NCBI GenBank assembly: GCA_963811225.1
Contig: CAWEQO010000001.1
Coordinates: forward strand, 186,001 to 250,000
DNA length: 64,000 nucleotides
Origin: CAWEQO01 sp963811225
GTDB taxonomy: Bacteria > Chloroflexota > Anaerolineae > Anaerolineales > Anaerolineaceae
Direction: 5' to 3'
Shown here: piece after piece, positions 35,690-43,612 of the stretch
How the letters are laid out: each line of letters starts with the position of its first letter
Position numbering within the stretch: position 1 is the first letter of the stretch
Notes under the pieces: model-generated
Seen by the model: only the letters and a program-made list of their open reading frames with translations
Database searches by the model: none
What the model was told of the DNA's origin: nothing
Program-made: the position numbers and the translations under genes

Positions 35690-36850
35690 TTAATCGACCG
35701 GACGGCGGAACTTCAAAGGCCGCAGCCGCCACCAGTGCGGATTCGGGACCGGGGCGGCCTCGCTTTTCTCCACTAGCGCTGGGAAGGGATCCATGTCCAC
35801 CAGCCGGGCATAGATGTAGCGGGCCAGCACCCGCAGCGAAGCGATGGTTGGCGCGGCCAGTACCACCCCCAGCACACCCGCCACCGAGGCCCCTACCACG
35901 ATGCCCAAGATCACCACCAGCGGCGGCAGGTGCACGCGCCGTCCAATGATCAACGGGATCAGGTAGTTCATGTCGAACTGGGTATACACCAGGTGCAGTC
36001 CAAGCACGATCAAGGCAAACATCCAATTCGGCACGGGCATCCAGGTCGAGCCGCCCAACAGCGCCAGGAACTCGGCCAGGATGATCCAGATGGTATGGCC
36101 GATGCTTGGCAGGAACTCCAACATTCCGGCCAGAAGACCCATGACCAGGGCAAAGCGCAGCCCAATGATGGATGCCTCGATAGAAATGATAATGCTCACC
36201 ACCAGCGCCAGAAGCAGCTGGCCCCGGAAGAACGCCCGCCAGATGCTCGTAATTTCGTTCCGTAAGCGCTTATAGTCCAAGCGGTAATCCGGCGGCGGCA
36301 GATGTTCGAGCCAGCTTTGAAATGCATGACTGTCCTTGATCAAGTAGAGCGAGACCATGAAGATATACACCACCCAGACCAGGGAAGTCAGGATGCCGGT
36401 CAGCACGCCCAACGTGGTGCCGAAGATCGGGTTCAGCAGGCTCCGTAGGGACGAGGTTAGCTGGTTTGCAATCTCTTGTTCTTTGATCGTGTAGCCGTAA
36501 ATTGTGATCTCGGCGCTGAGCAGTTCCCGCCCTCGATCTAACAACCCTTGCAAATCCTTCCCAAACGCAGCAAATTGCGCGCCCAGGGTCGGAATAATGA
36601 TCCACAGCGCTGCCGCGACGATCATCGTGAACAGCAGGTACACCATCAACATCGCCAGGCCGCGCGGGACGTGCAGTTTTTCCTGCAGACTGTTCACAGG
36701 AGGAGCAAGCACGTAGGCAACCACCAACGCCAATACCGTCGGCATGATGGCCGCGCTGAACTTGTACAGCAGGAAAATCACGAAGCCCAGCACAAGAAGA
36801 GTCACTAAGATTTTGGTCGGTACCGACCATGAAGCTCGCCTATCAATCAT
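35690..36850 (-). CDS. AI-2E/PerM-family permease
   Basis: This 386-residue membrane protein has about eight helices. The signature segments are VLALVVAYVLAPPVNSLQEK near the N-terminus and the C-terminal LLAGMLEFLPSIGHTIW and GRRVHLPPLVVILGIVVGA blocks of the AI-2E/PerM/YdiK family. Members transport small molecules or ions; the substrate cannot be told here. The start at 36850 rather than 36877 is chosen because a near-perfect promoter ends 6 bases upstream. There is no Shine-Dalgarno sequence. Confidence 0.85.
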   Translation of the reverse strand: MIDRRASWSVPTKILVTLLVLGFVIFLLYKFSAAIMPTVLALVVAYVLAPPVNSLQEKLHVPRGLAMLMVYLLFTMIVAAALWIIIPTLGAQFAAFGKDLQGLLDRGRELLSAEITIYGYTIKEQEIANQLTSSLRSLLNPIFGTTLGVLTGILTSLVWVVYIFMVSLYLIKDSHAFQSWLEHLPPPDYRLDYKRLRNEITSIWRAFFRGQLLLALVVSIIISIEASIIGLRFALVMGLLAGMLEFLPSIGHTIWIILAEFLALLGGSTWMPVPNWMFALIVLGLHLVYTQFDMNYLIPLIIGRRVHLPPLVVILGIVVGASVAGVLGVVLAAPTIASLRVLARYIYARLVDMDPFPALVEKSEAAPVPNPHWWRLRPLKFRRPVD

Positions 36851-36856
36851 GTGTAA

Positions 36857-36885
36857 ATTGTAGTCAAAATAGCACAAACTTTCAA
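36857..36885 (-). promoter_or_regulatory. Leaderless-type promoter of the AI-2E permease gene
   Basis: On the minus strand TTGAAA (36885-36880), a 17-base spacer and TACAAT (36862-36857) are followed by ttacac and then the ATG at 36850, so transcription should start at the A of the start codon. Confidence 0.65.
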
Positions 36886-36930
36886 CCTACAATTGGGAGG
36901 AATTATTCAACTGTTTCCCACCCGCTGATC

Positions 36931-36959
36931 TTGTCTCGCACTTTGCCATCACCTATAAT
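36931..36959 (+). promoter_or_regulatory. Promoter of the F420-type oxidoreductase gene
   Basis: TTGTCT (36931-36936), a 17-base spacer and TATAAT (36954-36959) lie 35 bases before the ATG. A ribosome site (AGGGAGG) follows. Confidence 0.65.
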
Positions 36960-36994
36960 GTCCGCAACGAAATGGTCGATAGGGAGGAAAAATA

Positions 36995-38023
36995 ATGGAC
37001 ATCAAATTTGGTTGGAAAGCCGGACCAGAGCAGTTCACCCCCGAGCAGCTGCTCCGGGCGGCAGTGGCCGCAGACGAGGCCGGCTTCGATTCGCTGGACG
37101 TCAGCGATCACTTCGCGCCGTGGAGCCCGGAAGGCCAGGCGTCCTTCACCTGGACCTGGCTGGGGGCGGTCTCGGCGCTCACCTCGACGATTGAGCTGGG
37201 TACGGGCGTGACTTGCCCGATCTTACGCTATCATCCGGTGATCATCGCACAGGCAGCTGCCACGCTCGACAAGCTCGCGCCCGGTCGGGCTTACCTCGGG
37301 GTCGGCACAGGGGAATCGCTCAACGAATACCCCGTCACGTCCGAGTGGCCCGGCTACGACGAGCGCCAAGAGATGCTGGCCGAAGCGATCCTGCTGATCC
37401 GGGCGCTGTGGACCGGCGACGAGATCACGAGCTCTGGGCCGTACTATCCCGTCACAAAAGCCCGCCTGTGGACGCCGCCCGAGAACAAAATTCCACTGTA
37501 CATCTCCTCGCTCGTGCCGGGCAGCGCCCGTTTCGCCGGACGTTACGGCGACGGCTTGATCACGGTCGGCGGCAAGCAGCCGCAGGTCTACAAGGACATC
37601 CTCAAGGAGTTCGAGGCCGGGGCCCGGGATGCCGAAAAAGATCCAAAGCAGATGCCCCGACTGATTGAGTTGTTCGTGGCCTACTCGGAGGACGAAGACC
37701 AGATCATGGATACGATTATGAAGTACTGGGCTGGATCGTTCGTCCCGGCGCTGTATAACCGCAAGATCTACACCCCCGAGCTCTCGGCTGAAAACGGCAA
37801 GGTGGTCGGGCGAGACACGGTGCGCAAGATGGCCTGCATCTCTGGCGACCCACAGCGCCATATCGAATACGTCCGGCAGTACATCGACCTGGGCTTCTCT
37901 CACCTGTACTTCCACAGCGCCGATCCCGATCAGCGCGACTTCATCAACCGCTACGCTCGAGACGTGCTGCCCGCCCTCAGACAAAGCCAGGGGCAGCCCG
38001 AACACAGAGCTGCCCACTCTTGA
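36995..38023 (+). CDS. F420-dependent LLM-class oxidoreductase (glucose-6-phosphate dehydrogenase type)
   Basis: This 342-residue TIM-barrel protein is of the luciferase-like monooxygenase superfamily: KFGWKAGPEQFTPEQLLRAA, FDSLDVSDHFAPW, GTGVTCPILRYHPVIIAQA, YLGVGTGESLNEYPV and the C-terminal FSHLYFHSADPDQ. These are features of the FGD-like G6PDH-related group that uses coenzyme F420, implying the organism makes F420. The exact substrate is uncertain because the family includes sugar-phosphate and other alcohol oxidases. GGGAGGAAAAATA precedes the ATG. It is followed by a large nested palindrome. Confidence 0.85.
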   Translation: MDIKFGWKAGPEQFTPEQLLRAAVAADEAGFDSLDVSDHFAPWSPEGQASFTWTWLGAVSALTSTIELGTGVTCPILRYHPVIIAQAAATLDKLAPGRAYLGVGTGESLNEYPVTSEWPGYDERQEMLAEAILLIRALWTGDEITSSGPYYPVTKARLWTPPENKIPLYISSLVPGSARFAGRYGDGLITVGGKQPQVYKDILKEFEAGARDAEKDPKQMPRLIELFVAYSEDEDQIMDTIMKYWAGSFVPALYNRKIYTPELSAENGKVVGRDTVRKMACISGDPQRHIEYVRQYIDLGFSHLYFHSADPDQRDFINRYARDVLPALRQSQGQPEHRAAHS

Positions 38024-38029
38024 TCAACA

Positions 38030-38135
38030 GCAGCCACGCAGGAGCAGAATCAGGCAGTATTGTTTGGCTGGGTGTCATGGCGCCCAGCCAAGTAATACTG
38101 CCTGAGCAGTTAGCCTGCTGCTCCTGCGTGGCTGC
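38030..38135. repeat. Nested double palindrome (stem within stem)
   Basis: The outer arms GCAGCCACGCAGGAGCAG (38030-38047) and 38118-38135 are perfect 18-bp complements. Inside, 38050-38061 (TCAGGCAGTATT) pairs with 38094-38105, then TTGGCTGGG (38064-38072) with CCCAGCCAA (38083-38091). It begins 7 bases after the stop and has no T tract. Confidence 0.85.
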
Positions 38136-38162
38136 CTTACCTTAAAGCAAACGAATCCTTCT

Positions 38163-38190
38163 TTAACATTCGACGGCAGTAAGGTATAAT
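38163..38190 (+). promoter_or_regulatory. Leaderless-type promoter of the flippase-like gene
   Basis: TTAACA (38163-38168), a 16-base spacer and TATAAT (38185-38190) lie 7 bases before the ATG at 38198, so transcription should start at the start codon. There is no ribosome site. Confidence 0.65.
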
Positions 38191-38197
38191 CAAGCCC

Positions 38198-39244
38198 ATG
38201 AAAAAGTGGCAATTCTGGCTGGGTATGATCATCAGCGCTGTGTTTCTGTACTTCGCGCTGAAAGGCCTGAACCTGGCACAATTTTGGGAGGCGGTAAAGA
38301 CCGCCAATTACATCTGGCTGCTGCCGGGCGTGGCGGTCTATTTTATTGGTGTGTGGGCCAGGGCGTGGCGCTGGCACTACCTGCTGCGTCCGCTGAAGAA
38401 GATCCCCACCAATACCATGTTTCCGATCGTGACCATCGGCTATATGGGCAACAACATCTATCCGGCCCGCGCCGGTGAGGTGCTGCGCGCCGCCATTTTG
38501 AAAGACCGCCAGGGTGTGCCGATCTCGGCTTCCCTGGCGACCATCATCGTCGAGCGCATCTTCGATGGTGTGGTGATGCTAGCGTTCGTATTCCTCAACC
38601 TGCCTGAACTGGCCAAACTGAACAGCGATTCGGGCTTCCTCGGCAGCATTCAAGAGGTCGCCATCATCGGCGCGACCGTGTTCATCGGCGCGCTGGCGGT
38701 GTTCTTACTGGCAGCCATGTTTCCGCAGGTCACCGAACGGGCGGTGAACTGGCTGATCGATCACTTCATGCTCTTCCGCTGGCGCGAGCAGACTCGCAGC
38801 CTGGCGATGCGCTTCCTGACCGGCATGGAGTCGCTGCGCTCGCCGAAAGATGCCGTGATGGTGTTCTTTACCACGGTGGTCATCTGGCTGCTGGAGACCG
38901 GTAAGTACTGGTTTGTCATGCACGCCTTCCCCTTCCAGGTCAGCTTCTTTGCGCTGATGCTGATGAACGGCATCGTCAACCTGACCACCACCCTGCCTTC
39001 CGGCCCGGGCTACATCGGCACCTTCGACGGTCCCGGCATTGCCCTGCTGGTGGCTTACGGTGTTTCGCAAAATATTGCCGCCGGTTACACGCTGGTACTG
39101 CACGCCGCTCTATGGTTCCCGATCACGGTCCTGGGCGCTTACTTCTATCTGCGCCAACCGCTGCGCTTCCGTAAAGGCCGGGTCAAGGCCGAGGCGGCCG
39201 AGACAGGCGAACCCGCGCCGCTGCCGGAGAAGTCGCAACCTTAG
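38198..39244 (+). CDS. LPG-synthase-type integral membrane flippase (UPF0104 family)
   Basis: This 348-residue protein has about eight helices and the family blocks VGVWARAWRWHYLLRPL-like (FIGVWARAWRWHYLL), IGYMGNNIYPARAGEVLRA and LATIIVERIFDGVV, which define the lysylphosphatidylglycerol synthase transmembrane family without the soluble transferase domain. Relatives move lipids or glycolipid intermediates across the membrane. The C-terminal 30 residues are charged and Glu/Pro-rich. It is followed by an FAD oxidoreductase, a pairing that suggests a lipid or cell-surface glycan pathway; that link is inference. Confidence 0.8.
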   Translation: MKKWQFWLGMIISAVFLYFALKGLNLAQFWEAVKTANYIWLLPGVAVYFIGVWARAWRWHYLLRPLKKIPTNTMFPIVTIGYMGNNIYPARAGEVLRAAILKDRQGVPISASLATIIVERIFDGVVMLAFVFLNLPELAKLNSDSGFLGSIQEVAIIGATVFIGALAVFLLAAMFPQVTERAVNWLIDHFMLFRWREQTRSLAMRFLTGMESLRSPKDAVMVFFTTVVIWLLETGKYWFVMHAFPFQVSFFALMLMNGIVNLTTTLPSGPGYIGTFDGPGIALLVAYGVSQNIAAGYTLVLHAALWFPITVLGAYFYLRQPLRFRKGRVKAEAAETGEPAPLPEKSQP

Positions 39245-39321
39245 ACCTTAGCCCACACCTGCAGCGTGTAGAGGCCGGCCTTGTGCCTGCCCAGGCCAAA
39301 TTCTCTCATACAGGAGTATCC

Positions 39322-40611
39322 ATGAAAGTCGCAATTATCGGCGCCGGGATTGGGGGCATGGCTGCCGCCTTCGACCTGGTCCGCGCCGGGCACGACGTCG
39401 AGATCTTCGAGGCCGCCGGTTACGTGGGCGGGCTGGCTGCCGGCTTCAAAGAGCCGCATTGGGACTGGAGCGTCGAGCGCTTCTACCACCACTGGTTCGC
39501 CACCGACGAGCACATGCTCCACCTGATGGACGAGCTCGGCCTGCGCAAGAAGGTGATCTTCCCGCGCCCCTATACGGTCATGTACTCCAACGGCAAGTTC
39601 TACCCATTCGACTCCATCTTGGCCGCGCTGCTCTACCCCGGCTTAGGTTGGGGCATCCATAAGGCCCGATTCGGGCTGGTGGGCCTTTACCTGCGCCTGA
39701 CCAGCAATTGGAAGTCCTTAGAGCGTACCACTGTCGATGCCTGGATGCGCAAGTGGGCCGGCAATAAGGTCTATGAAGAGATGTGGGAGCCGATGATGGT
39801 CGGCAAGTTCGGCGAGCGCTACGCCCGGCAGGTCAACATGGCCTGGATGTGGGCCCGCCTGCACGCCCGCACCACCCGCCTCGGCACCTACGAAGGTGGC
39901 TTCCAGGCCTTCGCCAACGACTTCGCCGCCAAACTGCGCGAGCTGGGCGTGCAGATCCACCTTTCCACCCCCGTAAAGCGCATCCAACCCGAAACCGATG
40001 GGGGCCTGAGCCTGGAACTGCCCGAGGGGCTGGCCCATTATGACGAAGTCCTGGCAACGACCTCGCCTGCCCTGCTGGCGAAGATCGCTCCCAACCTGCC
40101 GGAGGATTACCTGCACGGCCTGCTCAACCTGAAGAGCATGGGCGCAGTGGTGATGATCCTGGCGCTCGACCGCCAACTCTCCGAAGAAGGCTACTACTGG
40201 TACAACCTGCCCAAGTCGGCCGGGTTCCCGTTCCTGGCGCTGGTGGAACACACCAACTTCGTCCCAAAGGAGCACTTCGGCGGCGACCACATCGTCTATA
40301 TCGGCGACTACCTGGAGACGGACCACGAAAATTTCCGTCTGAGCCAGGAAGAGCTGCTGGAAAAGTTCTTGCCCAGCCTGAAGCGCTTCAACCCCAACTT
40401 CTCGCCCGATTGGGTGCGCAAGAGCTGGCTGTACCGCACCAACTACGCCCAGCCCATTCCGATGGTCAACCACTCGCAGAACATCCCCACCATCCAGACC
40501 CCCATCCCTGGGCTGTACTTCGCCAGCATGAGCCAGGTCTACCCCTGGGACCGCGGCACGAACTTCGCAGTAGAGATTGCCCGTCGCGCAGCCCAGCAAA
40601 TGATGGAATAG
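39322..40611 (+). CDS. FAD-dependent oxidoreductase of the amine-oxidase/protoporphyrinogen-oxidase superfamily
   Basis: This 429-residue protein begins with the dinucleotide-binding fold KVAIIGAGIGGMAAAFDLVRAG and an acidic residue at DVEIFEA, followed by YVGGLAAGF. The C-terminal FAD contact is IPGLYFASMSQVYPWDRGTNFAVE. Between them are WDWSVERFYHHWFATDE-like and FPRPYTVMYSNGKFYPFD segments, common in NAD(P)/FAD oxidoreductases near glycosyltransferase genes and in UDP-galactopyranose-mutase-like proteins. The substrate is unknown. Start 39322 follows ACAGGAGTATCC. A 27-bp hairpin follows the gene. Confidence 0.8.
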   Translation: MKVAIIGAGIGGMAAAFDLVRAGHDVEIFEAAGYVGGLAAGFKEPHWDWSVERFYHHWFATDEHMLHLMDELGLRKKVIFPRPYTVMYSNGKFYPFDSILAALLYPGLGWGIHKARFGLVGLYLRLTSNWKSLERTTVDAWMRKWAGNKVYEEMWEPMMVGKFGERYARQVNMAWMWARLHARTTRLGTYEGGFQAFANDFAAKLRELGVQIHLSTPVKRIQPETDGGLSLELPEGLAHYDEVLATTSPALLAKIAPNLPEDYLHGLLNLKSMGAVVMILALDRQLSEEGYYWYNLPKSAGFPFLALVEHTNFVPKEHFGGDHIVYIGDYLETDHENFRLSQEELLEKFLPSLKRFNPNFSPDWVRKSWLYRTNYAQPIPMVNHSQNIPTIQTPIPGLYFASMSQVYPWDRGTNFAVEIARRAAQQMME

Positions 40612-40623
40612 CGCACTGCCAAT

Positions 40624-40684
40624 TGTCATCTTGAATGCAGTGACACTTGCACCGCACGCAAGTGTCACTGCATTCAAGATGACA
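40624..40684. terminator. 27-bp perfect hairpin after the FAD oxidoreductase
   Basis: Arms 40624-40650 and 40658-40684 are perfect complements (TGTCATCTTGAATGCAGTGA onward) with a 7-base loop. It lies 12 bases after the stop and has no T tract. Confidence 0.75.
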
Positions 40685-40808
40685 TCACGTTTCGAGATTT
40701 TCTTAAGACCTCATGCCCATTCAAAGTGCTCGTTGCAGCGCCATCCAACAGGCCCTGCCCAACTAATCCCAAACTGGGGTATAGTTAATGGGTGCAAGCC
40801 CATCTGTC

Positions 40809-40814
40809 TATAAT
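40809..40814 (+). promoter_or_regulatory. -10 box of the CBS-protein/permease operon
   Basis: A perfect TATAAT is followed by GGAGGTAACCTCG and the ATG at 40828. It overlaps the ribosome-site region, so the mRNA leader would be about 7 bases. A second TATAGT lies at 40780-40785. Confidence 0.4.
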
Positions 40815-40827
40815 GGAGGTAACCTCG

Positions 40828-41316
40828 ATGAACGTCCGTGACAGTATGAAACACAACGTCGTGTATATCAACGCCACCGGCTCCGTTCGTGACGCGGTAG
40901 AACTGGTCGTTGAACACCACGTCGGCACGCTGCCTGTGGTGGACGACACTCAAAAGCTGATCGGCGTGGTCAAACTGCGCTCTCTGCTGGCGCTGGTCAT
41001 GCCCGACTTCGTCCGGTTGATGGAGAACTTCGAGTTCGTCCGTGATTTCGGTGCGGTGGACACGCGCATACCCTCGCAAGAGGAACTGGCGCGCCCGGTC
41101 ACCGATATTATGGAGTCGCCTGTTTATGCCTACGAAAACGCCAGCCTGATCCATGCCGCCGCAATCTTACATCAGCAAGGCTTGAAAGACCTGCCGGTGG
41201 TCAGCCAGAATGGGACTCTGGTTGGCATCGCCTCGCATGTCGATCTCGGAATCGCACTGATGCGCCGCTGGAAACTGACGCCACCCCCTTCACCAACTGA
41301 GAACGAAGCCGAGTAG
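40828..41316 (+). CDS. CBS-domain pair protein
   Basis: This 162-residue protein is built of two CBS domains: VRDSMKHNVVYINATGSVRD to HVGTLPVVDDTQKLIGVV (about 3-55) and VTDIMESPVYAYENASLIH to GLKDLPVVSQNGTLVGIAS (about 92-150). CBS pairs bind adenine nucleotides and regulate partner enzymes or transporters. The gene ends 3 bases before an ArsB/NhaD-type permease gene, so the protein probably senses energy state for that transporter. Start 40828 has TGGAGGTAACC upstream; the longer in-frame start at 40792 lies before the -10 box. Confidence 0.88.
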   Translation: MNVRDSMKHNVVYINATGSVRDAVELVVEHHVGTLPVVDDTQKLIGVVKLRSLLALVMPDFVRLMENFEFVRDFGAVDTRIPSQEELARPVTDIMESPVYAYENASLIHAAAILHQQGLKDLPVVSQNGTLVGIASHVDLGIALMRRWKLTPPPSPTENEAE

Positions 41317-41319
41317 TCT

Positions 41320-42615
41320 ATGACCCCTGTTGTTGTCTCTTCCGCTATTTTTGTTATTACCCTGATCTTGATCTTTTCCGAAAAAGTCCACCGCACCAGC
41401 ATTGCACTGGTGGGAGCCGCCGCAATGTTGACCGCAGGACTCGCTATGGGTTTTTACACCCAAGACAGCGCAGTCTCCGCCATCGACTTCGACACCCTCG
41501 GTCTGCTGCTGGGCATGATGGTGCTGGTTGCCTTGCTCGAGCCGACCGGGTTCTTCCAATACCTGGCCGTGCTGGTCGGCAAGATGTCGAAAGGCCGCCC
41601 ACTGCGGCTGCTGATCCTGTTGGGATCGGTGACCACGGTCATCTCGTTGTTCCTCAACAACGTCACCACCGTCGTCCTGGTGGCGCCTGTGACGATCCTG
41701 ATTTGCGAAATCTTAGGTCTCAACCCGCAGCCCTACTTGCTGGCCGAGGCCCTGCTGTCCGACACCGGCGGCGTCGCTACGCTGGTCGGTGATCCACCCA
41801 ACATCCTGATCGCATCGGCGGCGGGATTCTCGTTCAACGACTTCCTGGTCTACTCGCTGCCGATCGTGGCAGTCTCGTGGGCCGTGGCGCTGTGGTTACT
41901 GATACGCCTGTTCAAAGATGACCTGAAGCCGAGTTCTGAGGTGAACGTGGAGGCCATCCAACAGCTGGAACCGGTCGAAGCGCTGAAAGAGCCGGCTGTG
42001 GCGCGCAAAGCTCTAATTGTGGTGGGGTTTGCAATCGTCATGTTCTTGCTGGGCGACACGCTGGGAACCCGCCCGGCGTTCATCGCCATGTCGGCCGCCG
42101 GACTGGGGCTGGTGTGGGTGCAGCCGGATGTGAGCGCCACCCTCAAACGCGTCGAATGGGATATCCTACTGTTCTTTGCTGCCCTGTTTGTGCTGGTCGG
42201 CGGCATGGAGCAAGCCGGAACCTTCGATCTGATTACCGGACTGGTATCCCACGGCTTGCACCTGCCGATGGTCGTGTTGGGCGTGATCCTGCTGTGGGTG
42301 GTGGCGCTGCTCTCGGCGGTGATCGACAACGTGCCGATTACCATCGCCCTGATCCCGGTTATTCAAGGGCTGGGCTCCTCCGGCCTGAACATCGCCCCGC
42401 TTTGGTGGGCGCTTGTATTCGGCGCCGGCTTCGGCGGTAATGGCACCATCATCGGCTCGACCGCTAACGTGGTGGTGGCGTCCCTGTCCGAGCGCACTCG
42501 CCATCCGATTACTCCGGTGATCTGGAGCAAGCGCGGGCTGCCTGTCATGCTGGTCACCTGTCTGGTTGCCAGCGTAATGTATGTCATCGTCACACTGGCG
42601 TTTGGCTGGCAGTAA
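41320..42615 (+). CDS. ArsB/NhaD-type ion permease (IT superfamily)
   Basis: This 431-residue protein has about 11-12 helices and duplicated signature loops: the N-half SLFLNNVTTVVLVAPVTIL with SDTGGVATLVGDPPNILIAS and the C-half VIDNVPITIALIPVI with GFGGNGTIIGSTANVVVAS. These are typical of NhaD Na+/H+ antiporters and ArsB/CitM-type anion carriers. There is no arsenic gene nearby, so NhaD-like cation exchange or carboxylate/anion transport is equally possible. It is translationally coupled to the upstream CBS protein (3-base gap, no strong ribosome site of its own). A GGAACGC-family terminator follows. Confidence 0.87.
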   Translation: MTPVVVSSAIFVITLILIFSEKVHRTSIALVGAAAMLTAGLAMGFYTQDSAVSAIDFDTLGLLLGMMVLVALLEPTGFFQYLAVLVGKMSKGRPLRLLILLGSVTTVISLFLNNVTTVVLVAPVTILICEILGLNPQPYLLAEALLSDTGGVATLVGDPPNILIASAAGFSFNDFLVYSLPIVAVSWAVALWLLIRLFKDDLKPSSEVNVEAIQQLEPVEALKEPAVARKALIVVGFAIVMFLLGDTLGTRPAFIAMSAAGLGLVWVQPDVSATLKRVEWDILLFFAALFVLVGGMEQAGTFDLITGLVSHGLHLPMVVLGVILLWVVALLSAVIDNVPITIALIPVIQGLGSSGLNIAPLWWALVFGAGFGGNGTIIGSTANVVVASLSERTRHPITPVIWSKRGLPVMLVTCLVASVMYVIVTLAFGWQ

Positions 42616-42638
42616 GACCCCTCTTAAGACGGGAATCA

Positions 42639-42669
42639 AGTGGAACGCGCCTCGGAGGCGCGTTCCACT
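42639..42669 (+). terminator. Hairpin of the GGAACGC family after permease gene
   Basis: AGTGGAACGCGCC pairs with GGCGCGTTCCACT around a 5-base loop, followed by TTTATT. It lies 23 bases after the stop. Confidence 0.8.
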
Positions 42670-42793
42670 TTTATTAATAGGGAAACTCCCTATCGCTTTT
42701 CAGGAAGGTTCCCCATTTAAAGAACTGCAAAAAGCGATTACCCTTGTAATTGGCGGACTTAATGCGAAACGGCCTACTCGAAAGGAGTTATTC

Positions 42794-43471
42794 ATGGAAA
42801 TACTGGAAGATACCAAAGTCGTCACCTACAACGGAGAGAAAGTCGGCAGCGTGGACCGGGTCGTCCTCAATCCGAAGACTCACGAGGTCACCCACCTCGT
42901 CGTGCGGAAGGGCACGTTCCTGCCTAAGGACAAGCTGGTCCCTATCGACGCCATCGATACCACCGCGAAGGGCGGCGACGAGCTGCGCTTGAAACCGGGC
43001 ACCCCCGATCCCAAGCATTTCCCGGATTACGAAGAGACTGAATACATCCCGCTGGACTCGACCGAGCAAGCCCGGGCCAACTATGACAACGTCATGGTGC
43101 CCCCGGTTTACAATTACCCCAGCTATGGGATTGCACCTGTTTGGGGCGGCGCGGGATACTTCGGCCCTTACACCGGCGATTATCCCGGCGGCTACATGCC
43201 TGAGGAAGAAGCGAATATCCCGGAGGGCACCGTCTCCCTGACCGAGGGCACCGACGTGATCAGCGCCGACGGTCATAACGTGGGCAACCTGGACGAGGTG
43301 GGTGTGGACTCTGAGACAGATCGGGCCACGCACTTCGTCGTCGCCAGGGGCCTGCTTCTGAAATCGGAGAAGGTGCTGCCGGTGGATTGGATCGACTACG
43401 TCGACGAGAAGGGCATCCATCTGACGGTCGGCGCCAGTTTCGTCAAAGAACTGCCCGACAAAGAAGACTGA
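42794..43471 (+). CDS. Double PRC-barrel protein
   Basis: This 225-residue protein starts at 42794 after AAAGGAGTTATTC; a longer frame from 42581 runs through the upstream terminator and is rejected. Residues about 1-75 (VVTYNGEKVGSVDRVVLNPK, VTHLVVRKGTFLPKDKLVP) and about 150-222 (VISADGHNVGNLDEVGVDSE, ATHFVVARGLLLKSEKVLPV) are two PRC-barrel domains. The middle is a Tyr/Gly/Pro-rich spacer. PRC-barrel proteins occur in RNA-processing and photosynthetic reaction-centre proteins and as stress proteins in many bacteria. The role here is not known; no transmembrane segment is seen. Confidence 0.85.
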   Translation: MEILEDTKVVTYNGEKVGSVDRVVLNPKTHEVTHLVVRKGTFLPKDKLVPIDAIDTTAKGGDELRLKPGTPDPKHFPDYEETEYIPLDSTEQARANYDNVMVPPVYNYPSYGIAPVWGGAGYFGPYTGDYPGGYMPEEEANIPEGTVSLTEGTDVISADGHNVGNLDEVGVDSETDRATHFVVARGLLLKSEKVLPVDWIDYVDEKGIHLTVGASFVKELPDKED

Positions 43472-43557
43472 GCAAGCGCGCAGCCCAGAGACAGTAAAGG
43501 CGCTGAGGACCCTATAAAAACCTCAGCGCCTTTGCCGTCTCTGGGCTGCGCGCTTGC
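43472..43557. repeat. Nested double palindrome after the PRC-barrel gene
   Basis: The outer arms 43472-43492 (GCAAGCGCGCAGCCCAGAGA onward) and 43537-43557 are perfect 21-bp complements. The inner arms AAAGGCGCTGAGG (43496-43508) and CCTCAGCGCCTTT (43521-43533) form a 13-bp stem with a 12-base loop. It starts directly after the stop codon, and its architecture matches the element at 38030. Confidence 0.88.
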
Positions 43558-43612
43558 ATTCATGCTTGTCGTCAAGGATAATGAGAAGCAAACTGCTGAA
43601 AAGGAGCCTGCC

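Noticed and set aside
41320..42615. Assignment as an arsenite pump (arsB)
   Set aside because: The family covers NhaD and carboxylate carriers as well, and no arsR or arsC gene is nearby, so no specific symbol is justified.
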